Shown: positions 52,732 through 62,975, numbered from the stretch's first letter. The stretch is DNA of 64,000 nucleotides from Spirochaetia bacterium (GCA_900769325.1 CAAGGF010000064.1:62001-126000), one strand, 5' to 3'. Notes: generated by a model from the letters alone, not told the origin. Translations and numbers: made by a program.

Positions 52732-55575
52732 TCAGCGGTTACGAATGCTTTCTGCATATTTCGACTTTGGCCATTCTTTCAAAAGATTTTCAGCACACGC
52801 TTCGGCATCTTTTGTTTTTCCAGCCGCAAGAAACGCTGAATAAGCACTGTAAAGGCAATATGAACTTTCTTCTTGCATTCTGTTTGTTTTAAAATAAAGT
52901 GCACCTTTTAAATAATATTCTGCAGCACTTTCACTCTCACCCGTTTTCATTTTGTAATCTCCAAGAAGAACTGCATTTTTTGCAGCATATAAAGATTCTT
53001 CTGAAAGATTTTTTTCCTGAAGAGAAAGAATTTCTTCTGCAAGTTTTATTCCGTCTGAAACAAAACGGCTGTCTGAAACAAAAAGAGATGCAAGAGAAGT
53101 AGCAAAAATTCGCCCCTGAACTTTAGAAGATTTTCCTGATTCTTCGTATTTTTTCTGCAAATCAAGCATTTCTTCAGAATAACCTTTTTTTAAGAGAGAA
53201 AGTTCCGATTTAAAACTTAAAACACCGTCTTTTTCAGCCTGCTCGCCAAATTTTTCAAGAAGAAAATCGGCATATTCTTCTGATTCAGCGATTTTTTCAG
53301 TTTTACGCAAAAGTTCCATAAGATTTTTTGCCGAAATGTAGACATATTTGCTTTCCGGGAAAGTTTTTAAAAGACTCTGATACTGCAAAATCGCCCTTGA
53401 AGAATTTCCCGTTTTTGAAAGACAGTCGGCCGTGTAAAAAACGCTTGATTCAATGTAAGAACCTTCTGCGTATTTTCTGTTGTACTCGTTGAATTTTGAA
53501 AGAGCATGCGAAAAATTTTCTTCAGAATAAAAAAGTTCGCCCTGCCTGTAAAGAGATTCTTCGGCGTAAATTTTCCCAGGAAAATTTTCGATTATAGAAG
53601 AATAAACTTTCTGGGCTTCAGCATTTTCTTTTTGTTTTTCAAAAATTTTTGCAATTTGAAGAAGGCATTTTGCCCCGAAATCATTTTTTACCGCCGAATA
53701 CGCATAAAGAATTTCGCGGGCTTTTTCGTAATTTTCAGAATCAGAATAAATTTCTGCACACAAAAGAACTGCTTGTTCTCTGTCAGAAGAATTTTTTGCA
53801 CATTTTACGGCTTTTTCTGCGTATTTTGCCGCACTTTCAAATTTTGAAACCTGAACTGCCGCATTTGAATAAGTCATCAAAGCATTCCAGATAAGTTCGT
53901 GTTCAGGATAGGAAGAAACAAACCTGCTTAAAATTTTACAAGATTCTTCGAATTTTCCAAGCCGATATTTTGAATATCCAAGGTAAAATTCTGCGTAACT
54001 TTTTGAAACTTTATCAATTGAAGGCGATTTTAAAAACGCAGAAAAATTTTCTTCACAAAAGTTCCAGTTCCGCGTATTAAACTGTGCAAGTGCAAGAATA
54101 TATTTTCCTTCTATTAATTTACATTTTGCAGCCTGAATTTGAGCTTCTTTATAACGCCCCGAAAATAGAAGGACTTTCGCGTAATTAAGCCTGTCGTTTT
54201 CAGAAAGATTTTCATCTTCGCTAAGAATTTTAAAAACATCAGCCGATTCTTTCAACTTTTGTGTGCGTGCATAATTTAATGCAAGAAGAGGAGAATCTTT
54301 TCCTTCTAAAAATTTTACAGATTCAGCGTAATCTCCAAGATTGTAAAAACTAAGTGCAAGATAAAATTTTGTTTCATCGTCAAACTCAAGCGACAAATTT
54401 CTTGAAACGGCTTCTTTATAATTTTCTGAAAAAGTCTCGTATTTTATGTGATATTTTGTGTATTCCTTAAAATAGCGGCTGTTTTCTGAAAGGGAAAGCG
54501 ATTTTTCCGCTGAATAAAGAATTTTTTCTGCTTTTTCAGCACCGATTTTTGAAGGCGATTTTAAAAATTCCGTTTCTGCACGCGAAAGAAAAATAAATTC
54601 TTTCATTTGGGAATCTGCTTTTTTTTCTGCTTCAAGAAAATATTCTTCTGCCTTTGAAAAATCTTTTTCAGAAAGTGCATCTAAAGCCATCCGAGTCCAG
54701 AATTCCGCCAGAAGAGAATCTGAACCGATTTTTTCCTGAACTTCCTGAAGAATTTTTCCCGGATCGGAAGCAACTTGAGTTCTGTATTTTGAAGAAACAT
54801 TGTACGCTTTTTTTAGAGCATTTGAAGCAATCGACTGTTCTGCCGAACGAAGAATTTCACAATACAAATCGTAAGATTTTTTATACTGACCGAGTGCAAG
54901 ATATGAATCGGAAGCCAATTCCATAAAAAGAAAACGAGTGCGACTTTGAAAAGAAGAAGTGTCGGTTTTTTCAAAAAGATTTACGGTTTTTGAAAAATTT
55001 TCTGTTTTATTGTACGAATCCGAAAGTTTTAAAATCGTATCTTCATAATCAAAAGAAGAAAAATATCGTCCGTTTGAAATTACATATTCAAAATTTTTTA
55101 GGGCATTTGAAAAATCTTTTGTTTCGTAAAAGATTCGCCCGGATTCAAGAACGCAAACCGGAAAAAATTCCGCCTGATTTCCCTGATTTTTGCAGTAATC
55201 AAAAAAAAGACTTTGTGCTTCGTTGAATTTTTTTTGAGATTTTAAAGTTTCAGCAAGAAAAAATTCTGCCTTTGCGTATACTGAAGAATTTTTTTCGGAT
55301 AATTCAAGTGCTTTTAAAAGATTTTCTGACGCAAGTGAAAATTCGTTCAATTTAAAATGTGCTTCTCCTTTTGCACAATACGCTTCTGGAATAAAAACAG
55401 ATTCCGGGAAATTAGAAATCAGTTTTTGTGCATTCTGAATGCAACCCGGATAAAATTCTGAATTTATAGAAGAAATCATATCGTTAAAAAGAGAAATTTC
55501 GTTTTCAACTGAAAAAATTCTGAAAGAACTAAGAAAAAAAAGAACGGTAAAAATTTTGAATTTAACTTTTTTCAT
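52732..55575 (-). CDS. Exported TPR-repeat protein
   Basis: A 947-residue protein with a signal peptide (MKKVKFKIFTVLFFLSSFRI) and tetratricopeptide repeats over most of its length (for example YAEFYLGYSKYRLGKFEES and SHALSKFNEYNRKYAEGSY). TPR arrays hold protein partners; here the position before an outer-membrane protein and ExbBD-TonB suggests a periplasmic assembly or uptake partner. AAGGA precedes the ATG, and the outer-membrane gene follows 23 bp after its stop. No enzyme domain is seen. Confidence 0.8.
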   Translation of the reverse strand: MKKVKFKIFTVLFFLSSFRIFSVENEISLFNDMISSINSEFYPGCIQNAQKLISNFPESVFIPEAYCAKGEAHFKLNEFSLASENLLKALELSEKNSSVYAKAEFFLAETLKSQKKFNEAQSLFFDYCKNQGNQAEFFPVCVLESGRIFYETKDFSNALKNFEYVISNGRYFSSFDYEDTILKLSDSYNKTENFSKTVNLFEKTDTSSFQSRTRFLFMELASDSYLALGQYKKSYDLYCEILRSAEQSIASNALKKAYNVSSKYRTQVASDPGKILQEVQEKIGSDSLLAEFWTRMALDALSEKDFSKAEEYFLEAEKKADSQMKEFIFLSRAETEFLKSPSKIGAEKAEKILYSAEKSLSLSENSRYFKEYTKYHIKYETFSENYKEAVSRNLSLEFDDETKFYLALSFYNLGDYAESVKFLEGKDSPLLALNYARTQKLKESADVFKILSEDENLSENDRLNYAKVLLFSGRYKEAQIQAAKCKLIEGKYILALAQFNTRNWNFCEENFSAFLKSPSIDKVSKSYAEFYLGYSKYRLGKFEESCKILSRFVSSYPEHELIWNALMTYSNAAVQVSKFESAAKYAEKAVKCAKNSSDREQAVLLCAEIYSDSENYEKAREILYAYSAVKNDFGAKCLLQIAKIFEKQKENAEAQKVYSSIIENFPGKIYAEESLYRQGELFYSEENFSHALSKFNEYNRKYAEGSYIESSVFYTADCLSKTGNSSRAILQYQSLLKTFPESKYVYISAKNLMELLRKTEKIAESEEYADFLLEKFGEQAEKDGVLSFKSELSLLKKGYSEEMLDLQKKYEESGKSSKVQGRIFATSLASLFVSDSRFVSDGIKLAEEILSLQEKNLSEESLYAAKNAVLLGDYKMKTGESESAAEYYLKGALYFKTNRMQEESSYCLYSAYSAFLAAGKTKDAEACAENLLKEWPKSKYAESIRNR

Positions 55576-55584
55576 ATTTTCCTT

Positions 55585-56955
55585 TTATTTTGGATAAAAT
55601 TCTTTTGCAGTCTGAACTTTTACAAGATGAACAGTCGATTTAGAAAACCTTGAACAGAAAGAATCAAAATCGACTTCCGCACAGTCTTTAAAAACCGCAA
55701 CCCGAAATTTTTGTTCTGCATCAAAATAAGGAAAAATCGCTGCACATTCATTGAACACTTTTATTTCAGGGCTGACATTTACAGTTTCACGGATAGAAGC
55801 AAGATAAAAAGTCCACGGATTGACAGAAGAAAGAGCGTATAAAATTGCTTTAAGGCTTTCAGTTTCGTATCCAGAATCTTTTATATAACCTGAAGATGCT
55901 TTTATTCCGTCGTCAGTAAGCCTCGATGAAAAAAAATCTTCGTTTACATCAACGCCTGAATCTTTGTATGTGAAAAAATGTTTTGTCCGCACAGAAGAAA
56001 TTGCTGCTGCAAGGTTTCGCGTCCAGTCGAGCGTAAAAGAAATTGAAAATTTTGAACTTTTAATTCCATAATGCCCGGTCTCTGAATACAAAACAGTTTC
56101 TTCAGTAAGCGGAGCAAGTTTTAAATAACTTCCTGTCAAAGGCTCATTTATTCCGTCGATAATCCATTTTAAAAACCCTGCACCGCTTAAAGTAGTTTTA
56201 TCAGATTCTTCAGGTTTTATTTCCCTAAGCTTTCCATTTGAAATGTAAACAGGTTTTCCTTCTTCATCGTAGCAGGCATTTTCAGTCAAAAGAAGTTCAG
56301 GAATTTTTTCACGAATTACGCCAATCATCTGTAAAATTTCAAGATAATCATCGCTTAAAATATTATCGTATTTCCATGGAATTTTAGATTCAGTCCATTT
56401 TTTTACCTGTGCAAAAGAAGATGTATAAAATTTTCTGAACGGAATTCCTGTAGGAATTGAACGAGCGGCATAACAGTTGTAAATCACAAAATCTGCGTAC
56501 GCCATTTCTTTTAATGGAAAAAACTGAACATAAACTTCTGAATTATTTGTAAAATAATAACGGATTCGAAGCGGATTTTCAGTTTTTTTGTCTTTGATTA
56601 AAACCCAGCTTCCTTTTGAATCTCCCGGATAAACATCCTGAATTTCTGTGTGCATTCCATCTTCGGTGTAAACATCAACTTCCATTTTTGTATGCGGAGA
56701 GACGAAAATTGCAAAATCTTTTTCCGTTTCTTCAAGCCGAACCTGAAATTTTTCACCGATTCTGTTTGTGCGGATTTCAGCCTTGTTCATTCTTACATTT
56801 GAAAGAGGTGCATAAAACCAAGTTTGCTCAAGGGATTTGCGGATTTCAGAAGAATCTGGAATTCCGTCCTTATTGTATTCTGCATAACCAGACGAGAAAA
56901 CAAGAGAAAAAAGCAAGACAAAAAGAAAAAATTTATTTTTTTTACTGAAAAACAT
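55585..56955 (-). CDS. Exported protein of unknown function
   Basis: A 456-residue protein with a signal peptide (FVLLFSLVFSSGYA). I do not recognise a family. It is beta-rich in the first 150 residues (KMEVDVYTEDGMHTEIQD, RIRYYFTNNSEVYVQFF) and mixed afterwards; it has no membrane segment beyond the signal and no cysteine at the cleavage site, so it is probably periplasmic. Its stop is 10 bp before the TPR gene start, so it probably belongs to the TPR/TonB operon. TATAAT within TGTATAATAGGA lies just upstream. Confidence 0.65.
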   Translation of the reverse strand: MFFSKKNKFFLFVLLFSLVFSSGYAEYNKDGIPDSSEIRKSLEQTWFYAPLSNVRMNKAEIRTNRIGEKFQVRLEETEKDFAIFVSPHTKMEVDVYTEDGMHTEIQDVYPGDSKGSWVLIKDKKTENPLRIRYYFTNNSEVYVQFFPLKEMAYADFVIYNCYAARSIPTGIPFRKFYTSSFAQVKKWTESKIPWKYDNILSDDYLEILQMIGVIREKIPELLLTENACYDEEGKPVYISNGKLREIKPEESDKTTLSGAGFLKWIIDGINEPLTGSYLKLAPLTEETVLYSETGHYGIKSSKFSISFTLDWTRNLAAAISSVRTKHFFTYKDSGVDVNEDFFSSRLTDDGIKASSGYIKDSGYETESLKAILYALSSVNPWTFYLASIRETVNVSPEIKVFNECAAIFPYFDAEQKFRVAVFKDCAEVDFDSFCSRFSKSTVHLVKVQTAKEFYPK

Positions 56956-56980
56956 TTCTTTTCCTATTATACATCTAAAA

Positions 56981-59900
56981 TTATTCTACAGGCACCGAAT
57001 GACTTGAAACAGGTTCCGGGTCTGTAAACGAAGAAGCTTCGGCATATTTTACAATCGGTTCAGAAACAGTTCCGTCCGGGTTATGGATTTTTCCGTCTTT
57101 TTCTTCATCAGGGTGATTTCCGATTGGAGCATTTGAAAGAAGAAGTTTTAAACGGTTCAACTGATTTACTTCTGAACTTCCAGGGTCATAATCGATTGCA
57201 GAAATATTTGCTTCCGGGAAACGGCGGCGAAGTTCTTTTATCATTCCTTTTCCAGTTACATGATTTGGAAGGCACGCAAAAGGCTGAACGCACGCAATGC
57301 TAGGAGCACCTTCTTTTATAAGTTCGACCATTTCTGCCGTCAAAAACCAGCCTTCACCGGTAATGTTTCCAAGCTGAACTATGTCATCAACGCCTTTCAT
57401 CAATTCATAAATCGAAGACGGAGCATCAAAACGATGAGAGGCTTTTAAATATTTTTTCATTTTTCGTCTGTAAAGTTCTAATGCCCACACTAAAAGTTTT
57501 GCATTCCGTTCTGTTTTTTTAGGGAACGCAAGTTCTTCATGCCTGAAAATTCCTGTCGAGAAAGAATAAAAGAAGAAATCTGCAAGGTCAGGCATAACAC
57601 ATTCAGCACCTTCCCTTTCGATTGTTTCGACAATCTGATTATTTGCAGTCGGATGGAATTTTACAAGAATTTCACCAACGACGCCAACTCTAGGTTTTTT
57701 AATAGGTTTTAAAGAAAGCGAATCAAAATCTTTTATGATATTTTTTAAAAGCCTGTTGTATGTGATAAAACTCAATGATTTTACTTTTTTTTCTGCAATC
57801 GCATTCCATTTTTCATAAAGGGCATCAGCACTTCCAGGATTTTTTTCGTAAGGGCGGGTTCTGTAAAGGCATCGCATCAAAACATCGCCAATCATAATCG
57901 AAATGAGCATTCTGTGCAAAACAGGGAAAGTAATTTTAAATCCCGGATTTTTTTCAAAGCCCTGTGCACTCAAAGAAAGAACCGGAACTTGTCCCCAGCC
58001 TGCATCGTTTAAAGCACGACGGATAAAACCAATGTAGTTAGTTGCACGACAACCGCCACCAGTCTGAGTTATGATGAGCGAAGTATGATTTAAATCGTAT
58101 TTTCCTGATTCAAGTGCACTAATCATCTGACCTGCAACAAGAATCGAAGGATAACATGCATCATTATTAACATATTTTAAACCGGCTTCAACTGCCTTAG
58201 GGTCAACTGCATCAAGAACGACGAATTTGTAACCGCAATACTGAAGTGCCCGCTCAAGAATCCTGAAATGAATCGGGCTCATCTGCGGACCGATAATCGT
58301 ATGCGTGTATTTCATTTCTTTTGTGAAAACTTGTCTGTGATAAGCGGCAGATTTTACAGTGTAAGTTCTGTGATGCCTTTGCCTTTCACGGACAGCAGCA
58401 ATTAAAGAACGAATTCTAATTCTTACAGCACCTAAATTGCTTCCTTCATCGATTTTAATGAGAGTATACATTCTGCCTTTTGCTTTCATAATCTCATCAA
58501 CCTGGTCACTTGTAACGGCATCAAGACCGCATCCAAAAGAAGTTAACTGAATTATTTCAAGATTCGGCATTCCGCTTACAAAATTTGCTGCCCTGTAAAG
58601 CCTGTTGTGGTAAACCCACTGATCGATAATTCTTAAAGGCCGTTCGATTGCACCAAGATGAGCAACAGAATCTTCTGTGAAAACTGCAAGCCCAAGTGCA
58701 TTTACCATTTCCGGAATTCCGTGATTGATTTCCGGGTCAAGGTGATAAGGACGACCGGCGATTACAATTCCGTTTCCGCCAGAACGAATCATTTTTTCAA
58801 GAGCTTCTTCACCCTGCTCGCGGACTTCCTTTCGGAAATTTTCCTGTTCCTGCCAGGCTTTTTCAACGGCATTCTGAATTTTTTCTTTTGTCAAAGCCGG
58901 AAATTTTGGAAGGAGTTCTTCTACAAGACGTTCAGCAAGTCGTTTTTTATCATAAATTGGAAGGAACGGATCCATGTATAAAATTGACGGATCCTGGCGA
59001 AGTTCATCGACATTATTACGCAAAACTTCTGGATAACTTGTAACAATCGGACAGTTGTAGTGATTTCCAGAACCAGAATCTTCCTGTTTTTCGTAAGGTG
59101 CACACGGATAGAAAATGAATTTTATTCCACGCTGAATGAGAGAAACAACATGACCATGGCTGATTTTTCCAGGATAGCACACAGATTCTGACGGAATTGT
59201 TTCGATTCCTTTTTCGTATACATTTCTGTTTGACCTTTGGCTCAAAATTACGCGGAATCCGAGTTCTGTAAAGAAAGTAAACCACATCGGGTAATTTTCA
59301 TACATATTTAAAACGCGCGGAATTCCGACTTCGCCCATTGGAGCATCTTCTTTTTTAAGCGGAACATAATCGAAAAGTCGTTTATATTTCCATGCAAAAA
59401 GATCAGGCATTTTTTCACCGACATCTTCAACAGCCGTATTTTCCTTGTTGGATGCATCGATTACATTTCCTTCGATTTCGGCACCACGCTCGCACCTGTT
59501 TCCAGTGATGAAAACTCTTTTTTCATCGCCGTTGTAGAAAGTATTTATTGTTAAAAGACAGTTATTCTGGCATTTTCCGCATCTTCTGCTTTCAAGGTCA
59601 ACATGGAATTTTTCAAGCTGCTGTAAAGTTGCAAGCGTTGAACGCCTTTCTTTTGGTTTTGTTCCGATCTTGTCAGTCGGTTTTGGAGAAGTTAAATCTA
59701 CCCACTGATCATAAGCGATTAAAGCCGCCCCGTAAGCACCCATAAGACCTGCAACATCCGGTCTGAAAACTTCTACGCCCGCAATTTTTTCAAAAGCCCT
59801 TAAAATTGCATCATTGAAAAAAGTCCCGCCCTGAACTACGACTTTTGAACCGATGTCGCTTGCTTTTCTTAATTTTATTACTTTAAAAAGAGCGTTTTTT

Positions 59901-61507
59901 ATAACTGAATAAGAAAGTCCAGCCGCAATGTCTGCAACAGAAGCACCTTCTTTTTGAGCCTGTTTTACGCGAGAATTCATGAAAACTGTACAGCGGCTTC
60001 CCAAATCGACAGGTTTATCTGCCATTAAAGCGATTTTTCCGAATTCTTTTACATCCATTCCCATTGTATTTGCAAAATTATCGAGGAATGAACCGCAACC
60101 TGAAGAACACGCTTCGTTTAACTGAATTGAATTTATTGCTCCGTCCTTCATTCTAAGGCACTTCATGTCCTGACCGCCGATATCAAGAAGGAATTCTACC
60201 CCCGGAACAAAAAAATCTGCAGCCCTGAAATGCGTAATCGTTTCTACTTCACCGGAATCAACGCCCAGTGCCGCCTGAAAAAGTGCTTCTCCGTACCCTG
60301 TAGAAACTGAACGGGCAATGTAAACATCTTTTGGAAGAATTTTATACAAATCTTTTAAAACTTTTACCGCAAGTTCAACAGGATTTCCCTGATTGTGTGC
60401 ATAAAAATCCCATAAAATACGCCCTTTCTGATCTACTAAAACTGCTTTTGTTGTTGTTGAACCAGAATCAAGCCCTAAAAACACAGGACCTTTTGCCAGA
60501 GAAAGATCTCCGCGGCTTGCTTTTTCCTGTGCGTGCCTTTTTCTAAACGCTTCAAGTTCCGTAAGATTGTTGAATAAAGGCTCAAGCCTCTGAACTTCGC
60601 TTAATTCTGCACCTACAAGATTTTTTAAATTTTCGCGGAACGATTTTATTGTAGGAAAAACATAAGATTTTCCGTCTTCTGATTTAAAAGACCTTTCTGC
60701 ACTGAACGCCGAACCTTCTGCGACAAAAAGCTGCGAATTTTCAGGAACAATTATTTCTTCCGGCTTTAATTTTAAAGTCTGAATAAAACGCTCCCGAAGC
60801 TGGTCCATAAAATGAAGAGGACCTCCTAAAAATGCAACATGACCGCGAATCGGTTTTCCGCAGGCAAGCCCTGAAATAGTCTGATTTACGACAGCCTGAT
60901 AAATTGAAGCGGCAATATCTTCACGCCTTGCTCCTTCGTTGATTAAAGGCTGAACATCCGTCTTTGCAAAAACACCGCATCGTGCTGCAATCGAATAAAT
61001 AGTTTGTGCATCTTTTGCAAGAACATTTAACCCTTGAGCATCAGTTTCAAGAAGAGCTGCCATCTGGTCGATAAACGCTCCTGTTCCGCCTGCACAAGTT
61101 CCGTTCATTCGCTGTTCAACGCCGCCTGTAAAATATGTAATTTTTGCATCTTCTCCACCGAGTTCAATTACAACATCAGTTTGCGGGATGATTTTCTTTA
61201 CTGCCGTGGTTGCAGCGACAACTTCCTGAATAAACGGAATATTAAGCCACTGAGAAACAGCAAGACCGCCTGAACCGGTAACTTTTACAGAAACAGGATG
61301 CATATCTTTTAATGGAAGATTTTCTGTAATTTTATCAAACGCCTGATTTACGACATTAATAATTGTACTTCGAATATCTGCACGGTGACGCTGGTAATCG
61401 CCGTAAAGAAGTTTGTCGTTATCGTCAAGAATGGCAATTTTTACAGTTGTAGAACCAACATCAATTCCAATACGCAAAGGTAAAATTTCATTTGTATTTT
61501 CAGACAT
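56981..61507 (-). CDS. Dehydratase-activase-like ASKHA protein (BcrAD/BadFG, DUF2229)
   Basis: A 1508-residue cytoplasmic protein. Two ASKHA-type activase domains stand in tandem: one from IGIDVGSTTVKIAILD with CAGGTGAFIDQM and AARCGVF, the other from FLGLDSGSTTTKAVLVD with EACSSGCGSFLDNF, each with the cysteines that hold a bridging 4Fe-4S cluster. A CxxC site (RRCGKCQNNC) and a DUF2229/dehydratase-like half follow (SFGCGLDAVTSDQ, GGGCRATNYIGF). In the 2-hydroxyacyl-CoA dehydratase family such activases inject electrons with ATP. No separate dehydratase is adjacent, so the reaction is unknown. AAGGA precedes the ATG. Confidence 0.82.
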   Translation of the reverse strand: MSENTNEILPLRIGIDVGSTTVKIAILDDNDKLLYGDYQRHRADIRSTIINVVNQAFDKITENLPLKDMHPVSVKVTGSGGLAVSQWLNIPFIQEVVAATTAVKKIIPQTDVVIELGGEDAKITYFTGGVEQRMNGTCAGGTGAFIDQMAALLETDAQGLNVLAKDAQTIYSIAARCGVFAKTDVQPLINEGARREDIAASIYQAVVNQTISGLACGKPIRGHVAFLGGPLHFMDQLRERFIQTLKLKPEEIIVPENSQLFVAEGSAFSAERSFKSEDGKSYVFPTIKSFRENLKNLVGAELSEVQRLEPLFNNLTELEAFRKRHAQEKASRGDLSLAKGPVFLGLDSGSTTTKAVLVDQKGRILWDFYAHNQGNPVELAVKVLKDLYKILPKDVYIARSVSTGYGEALFQAALGVDSGEVETITHFRAADFFVPGVEFLLDIGGQDMKCLRMKDGAINSIQLNEACSSGCGSFLDNFANTMGMDVKEFGKIALMADKPVDLGSRCTVFMNSRVKQAQKEGASVADIAAGLSYSVIKNALFKVIKLRKASDIGSKVVVQGGTFFNDAILRAFEKIAGVEVFRPDVAGLMGAYGAALIAYDQWVDLTSPKPTDKIGTKPKERRSTLATLQQLEKFHVDLESRRCGKCQNNCLLTINTFYNGDEKRVFITGNRCERGAEIEGNVIDASNKENTAVEDVGEKMPDLFAWKYKRLFDYVPLKKEDAPMGEVGIPRVLNMYENYPMWFTFFTELGFRVILSQRSNRNVYEKGIETIPSESVCYPGKISHGHVVSLIQRGIKFIFYPCAPYEKQEDSGSGNHYNCPIVTSYPEVLRNNVDELRQDPSILYMDPFLPIYDKKRLAERLVEELLPKFPALTKEKIQNAVEKAWQEQENFRKEVREQGEEALEKMIRSGGNGIVIAGRPYHLDPEINHGIPEMVNALGLAVFTEDSVAHLGAIERPLRIIDQWVYHNRLYRAANFVSGMPNLEIIQLTSFGCGLDAVTSDQVDEIMKAKGRMYTLIKIDEGSNLGAVRIRIRSLIAAVRERQRHHRTYTVKSAAYHRQVFTKEMKYTHTIIGPQMSPIHFRILERALQYCGYKFVVLDAVDPKAVEAGLKYVNNDACYPSILVAGQMISALESGKYDLNHTSLIITQTGGGCRATNYIGFIRRALNDAGWGQVPVLSLSAQGFEKNPGFKITFPVLHRMLISIMIGDVLMRCLYRTRPYEKNPGSADALYEKWNAIAEKKVKSLSFITYNRLLKNIIKDFDSLSLKPIKKPRVGVVGEILVKFHPTANNQIVETIEREGAECVMPDLADFFFYSFSTGIFRHEELAFPKKTERNAKLLVWALELYRRKMKKYLKASHRFDAPSSIYELMKGVDDIVQLGNITGEGWFLTAEMVELIKEGAPSIACVQPFACLPNHVTGKGMIKELRRRFPEANISAIDYDPGSSEVNQLNRLKLLLSNAPIGNHPDEEKDGKIHNPDGTVSEPIVKYAEASSFTDPEPVSSHSVPVE

Positions 61508-61649
61508 TAAAAATTCCTTAAAATATAAAAGTAAATCCGCTAAAAAAGCAGAAGATTTTTCACAGTATTTTTTTAAGTATAAATGTAAAATAATAAAATT
61601 TCAATTCACAAAACAAATCCCATTGCAAAGGACAAATTTCCATCATATC

Positions 61650-61679
61650 TTGCAAATGAAAGAGTTTTTTCTATATAAT
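61650..61679 (+). promoter_or_regulatory. Leaderless promoter of the polyprenyl synthase gene
   Basis: TTGCAA (61650-61655), an 18-bp spacer and TATAAT (61674-61679) are followed by 7 nt and the ATG at 61687. There is no Shine-Dalgarno. Transcription should start at or next to the ATG. Confidence 0.6.
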
Positions 61680-61686
61680 AATTTCA

Positions 61687-62745
61687 ATGAACAGATTTTT
61701 TTCAGAATATTTAGACAAAATCGAAAAAGCACTTGAAAATGCACTTCCAGAATTTCCAAATCAGAACTGGATAAAAGCCTCATTTTCAAACCTTTCAGAA
61801 TACGCAAAACCGGAACATTTTTCGCCTCTTATAAATCCGTGCAGAGACCTTCTTTCTTCAGGCGGAAAACGCTGGCGACCGCTTCTTCTAATTTTGTGTT
61901 CAAATCTTGCACGCGAAAACGGAAAATCATCTCTTTCACTTGAACAGACTTATTCCCTTACGCCTCTTATAGAATTCGTTCACACTGCAAGCCTCATTCA
62001 CGACGATATCGAAGACAATGCTGACACACGACGCGGAAAACCTTCCGTTCACATAACACACGGAACAGATACGGCAATAAATTCTGCAAGCTGGCTTTAC
62101 TTTCAGGCTGCAACCGTAATAAACAACCCCGATTTTTCACAAGAGTTTTCATTAAAACTCTACAAACTCTACACTCAGGAATTACGCCGTCTTCATTTAG
62201 GACAGGCTATGGATATTTTGTGGCACAGAAATCCTTCAATAATTCCAACCGTAGAAGAATACAGCCAGATGGTTCAATGCAAAACTGGAACTCTTGCAAG
62301 CCTTGCAGTTCAAGCCGGACTTATCGCAGGCGGAGCAACTGAAGAAGAAGCCCTTAAAGGCGGAAAAATTGCCGGAATGATTGGCGAAGCATTTCAAATC
62401 ATTGACGATGTAAAAAACCTCACCTCAGGAAATCCAGGAAAAAAACGCGGAGACGACATCGTAGAACGCAAAAAAAGTCTTCCAGTTCTCCTCCACATAA
62501 AAGAAAATCCTTCCGATGCAAAAACAATTTCTTCATTAATGACAAAAGCCTCTATTGAAGGAATCGACTCTCCTTCAGTTGAAGAATGTATCAATCTTTT
62601 AAACTCAAAAGGTGCGGTAAAAAAAGCATACGACATAGGACTAAAATCCATCAGCGAAAACTCACAAAAACTTTCAGTTCTTTTCAAAAAAGAAACCAAA
62701 TCGTCATCGCTCATTTTAGAACTTTTTTCTCAAATGGCAAAATAA
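61687..62745 (+). CDS. Polyprenyl (isoprenyl) diphosphate synthase
   Basis: A 352-residue trans-isoprenyl synthase. The first Asp-rich motif is LIHDDIEDNADTRRGKPSVH, the second is FQIIDDVKNLTS, and GGKRWRPLL and LGQAMDILW are also typical. It builds a C15-C40 isoprenoid chain; chain length cannot be set from sequence here. The start at ATG 61687 has no ribosome binding site but a promoter 7 nt away. It is divergent from the activase and is followed 11 bp later by a small membrane protein. Confidence 0.9.
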   Translation: MNRFFSEYLDKIEKALENALPEFPNQNWIKASFSNLSEYAKPEHFSPLINPCRDLLSSGGKRWRPLLLILCSNLARENGKSSLSLEQTYSLTPLIEFVHTASLIHDDIEDNADTRRGKPSVHITHGTDTAINSASWLYFQAATVINNPDFSQEFSLKLYKLYTQELRRLHLGQAMDILWHRNPSIIPTVEEYSQMVQCKTGTLASLAVQAGLIAGGATEEEALKGGKIAGMIGEAFQIIDDVKNLTSGNPGKKRGDDIVERKKSLPVLLHIKENPSDAKTISSLMTKASIEGIDSPSVEECINLLNSKGAVKKAYDIGLKSISENSQKLSVLFKKETKSSSLILELFSQMAK

Positions 62746-62756
62746 TACGGAGCAAA

Positions 62757-62960
62757 ATGAAAAGTTTAATCTGTCTTCTTCTACCGATAATCTGTACACT
62801 CGCATTTTTATTTATTTCGCCAAAAATATTTTTCTTATTTCCATCTTCTTTTCCAAAAGAATTTATAAAATTCGGTTTTTCACTTCTAGGATTTATCATT
62901 GGCGCAGCAATTTCAGTTATAATCAGCAAAAAAGCAACTGAAAAAAATCATGAAAGATAA
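62757..62960 (+). CDS. Small two-segment membrane protein
   Basis: A 67-residue protein with two hydrophobic segments (LICLLLPIICTLAFLFI and FGFSLLGFIIGAAISVII) and a charged tail KKATEKNHER. I do not recognise it. The start ATG 62757 has CGGAG 4 nt upstream. It lies 11 bp after the polyprenyl synthase gene and shares its direction, so it is probably co-transcribed; whether it acts with that enzyme is unknown. Confidence 0.6.
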   Translation: MKSLICLLLPIICTLAFLFISPKIFFLFPSSFPKEFIKFGFSLLGFIIGAAISVIISKKATEKNHER

Positions 62961-62975
62961 CTTAAAAACTTAAAT

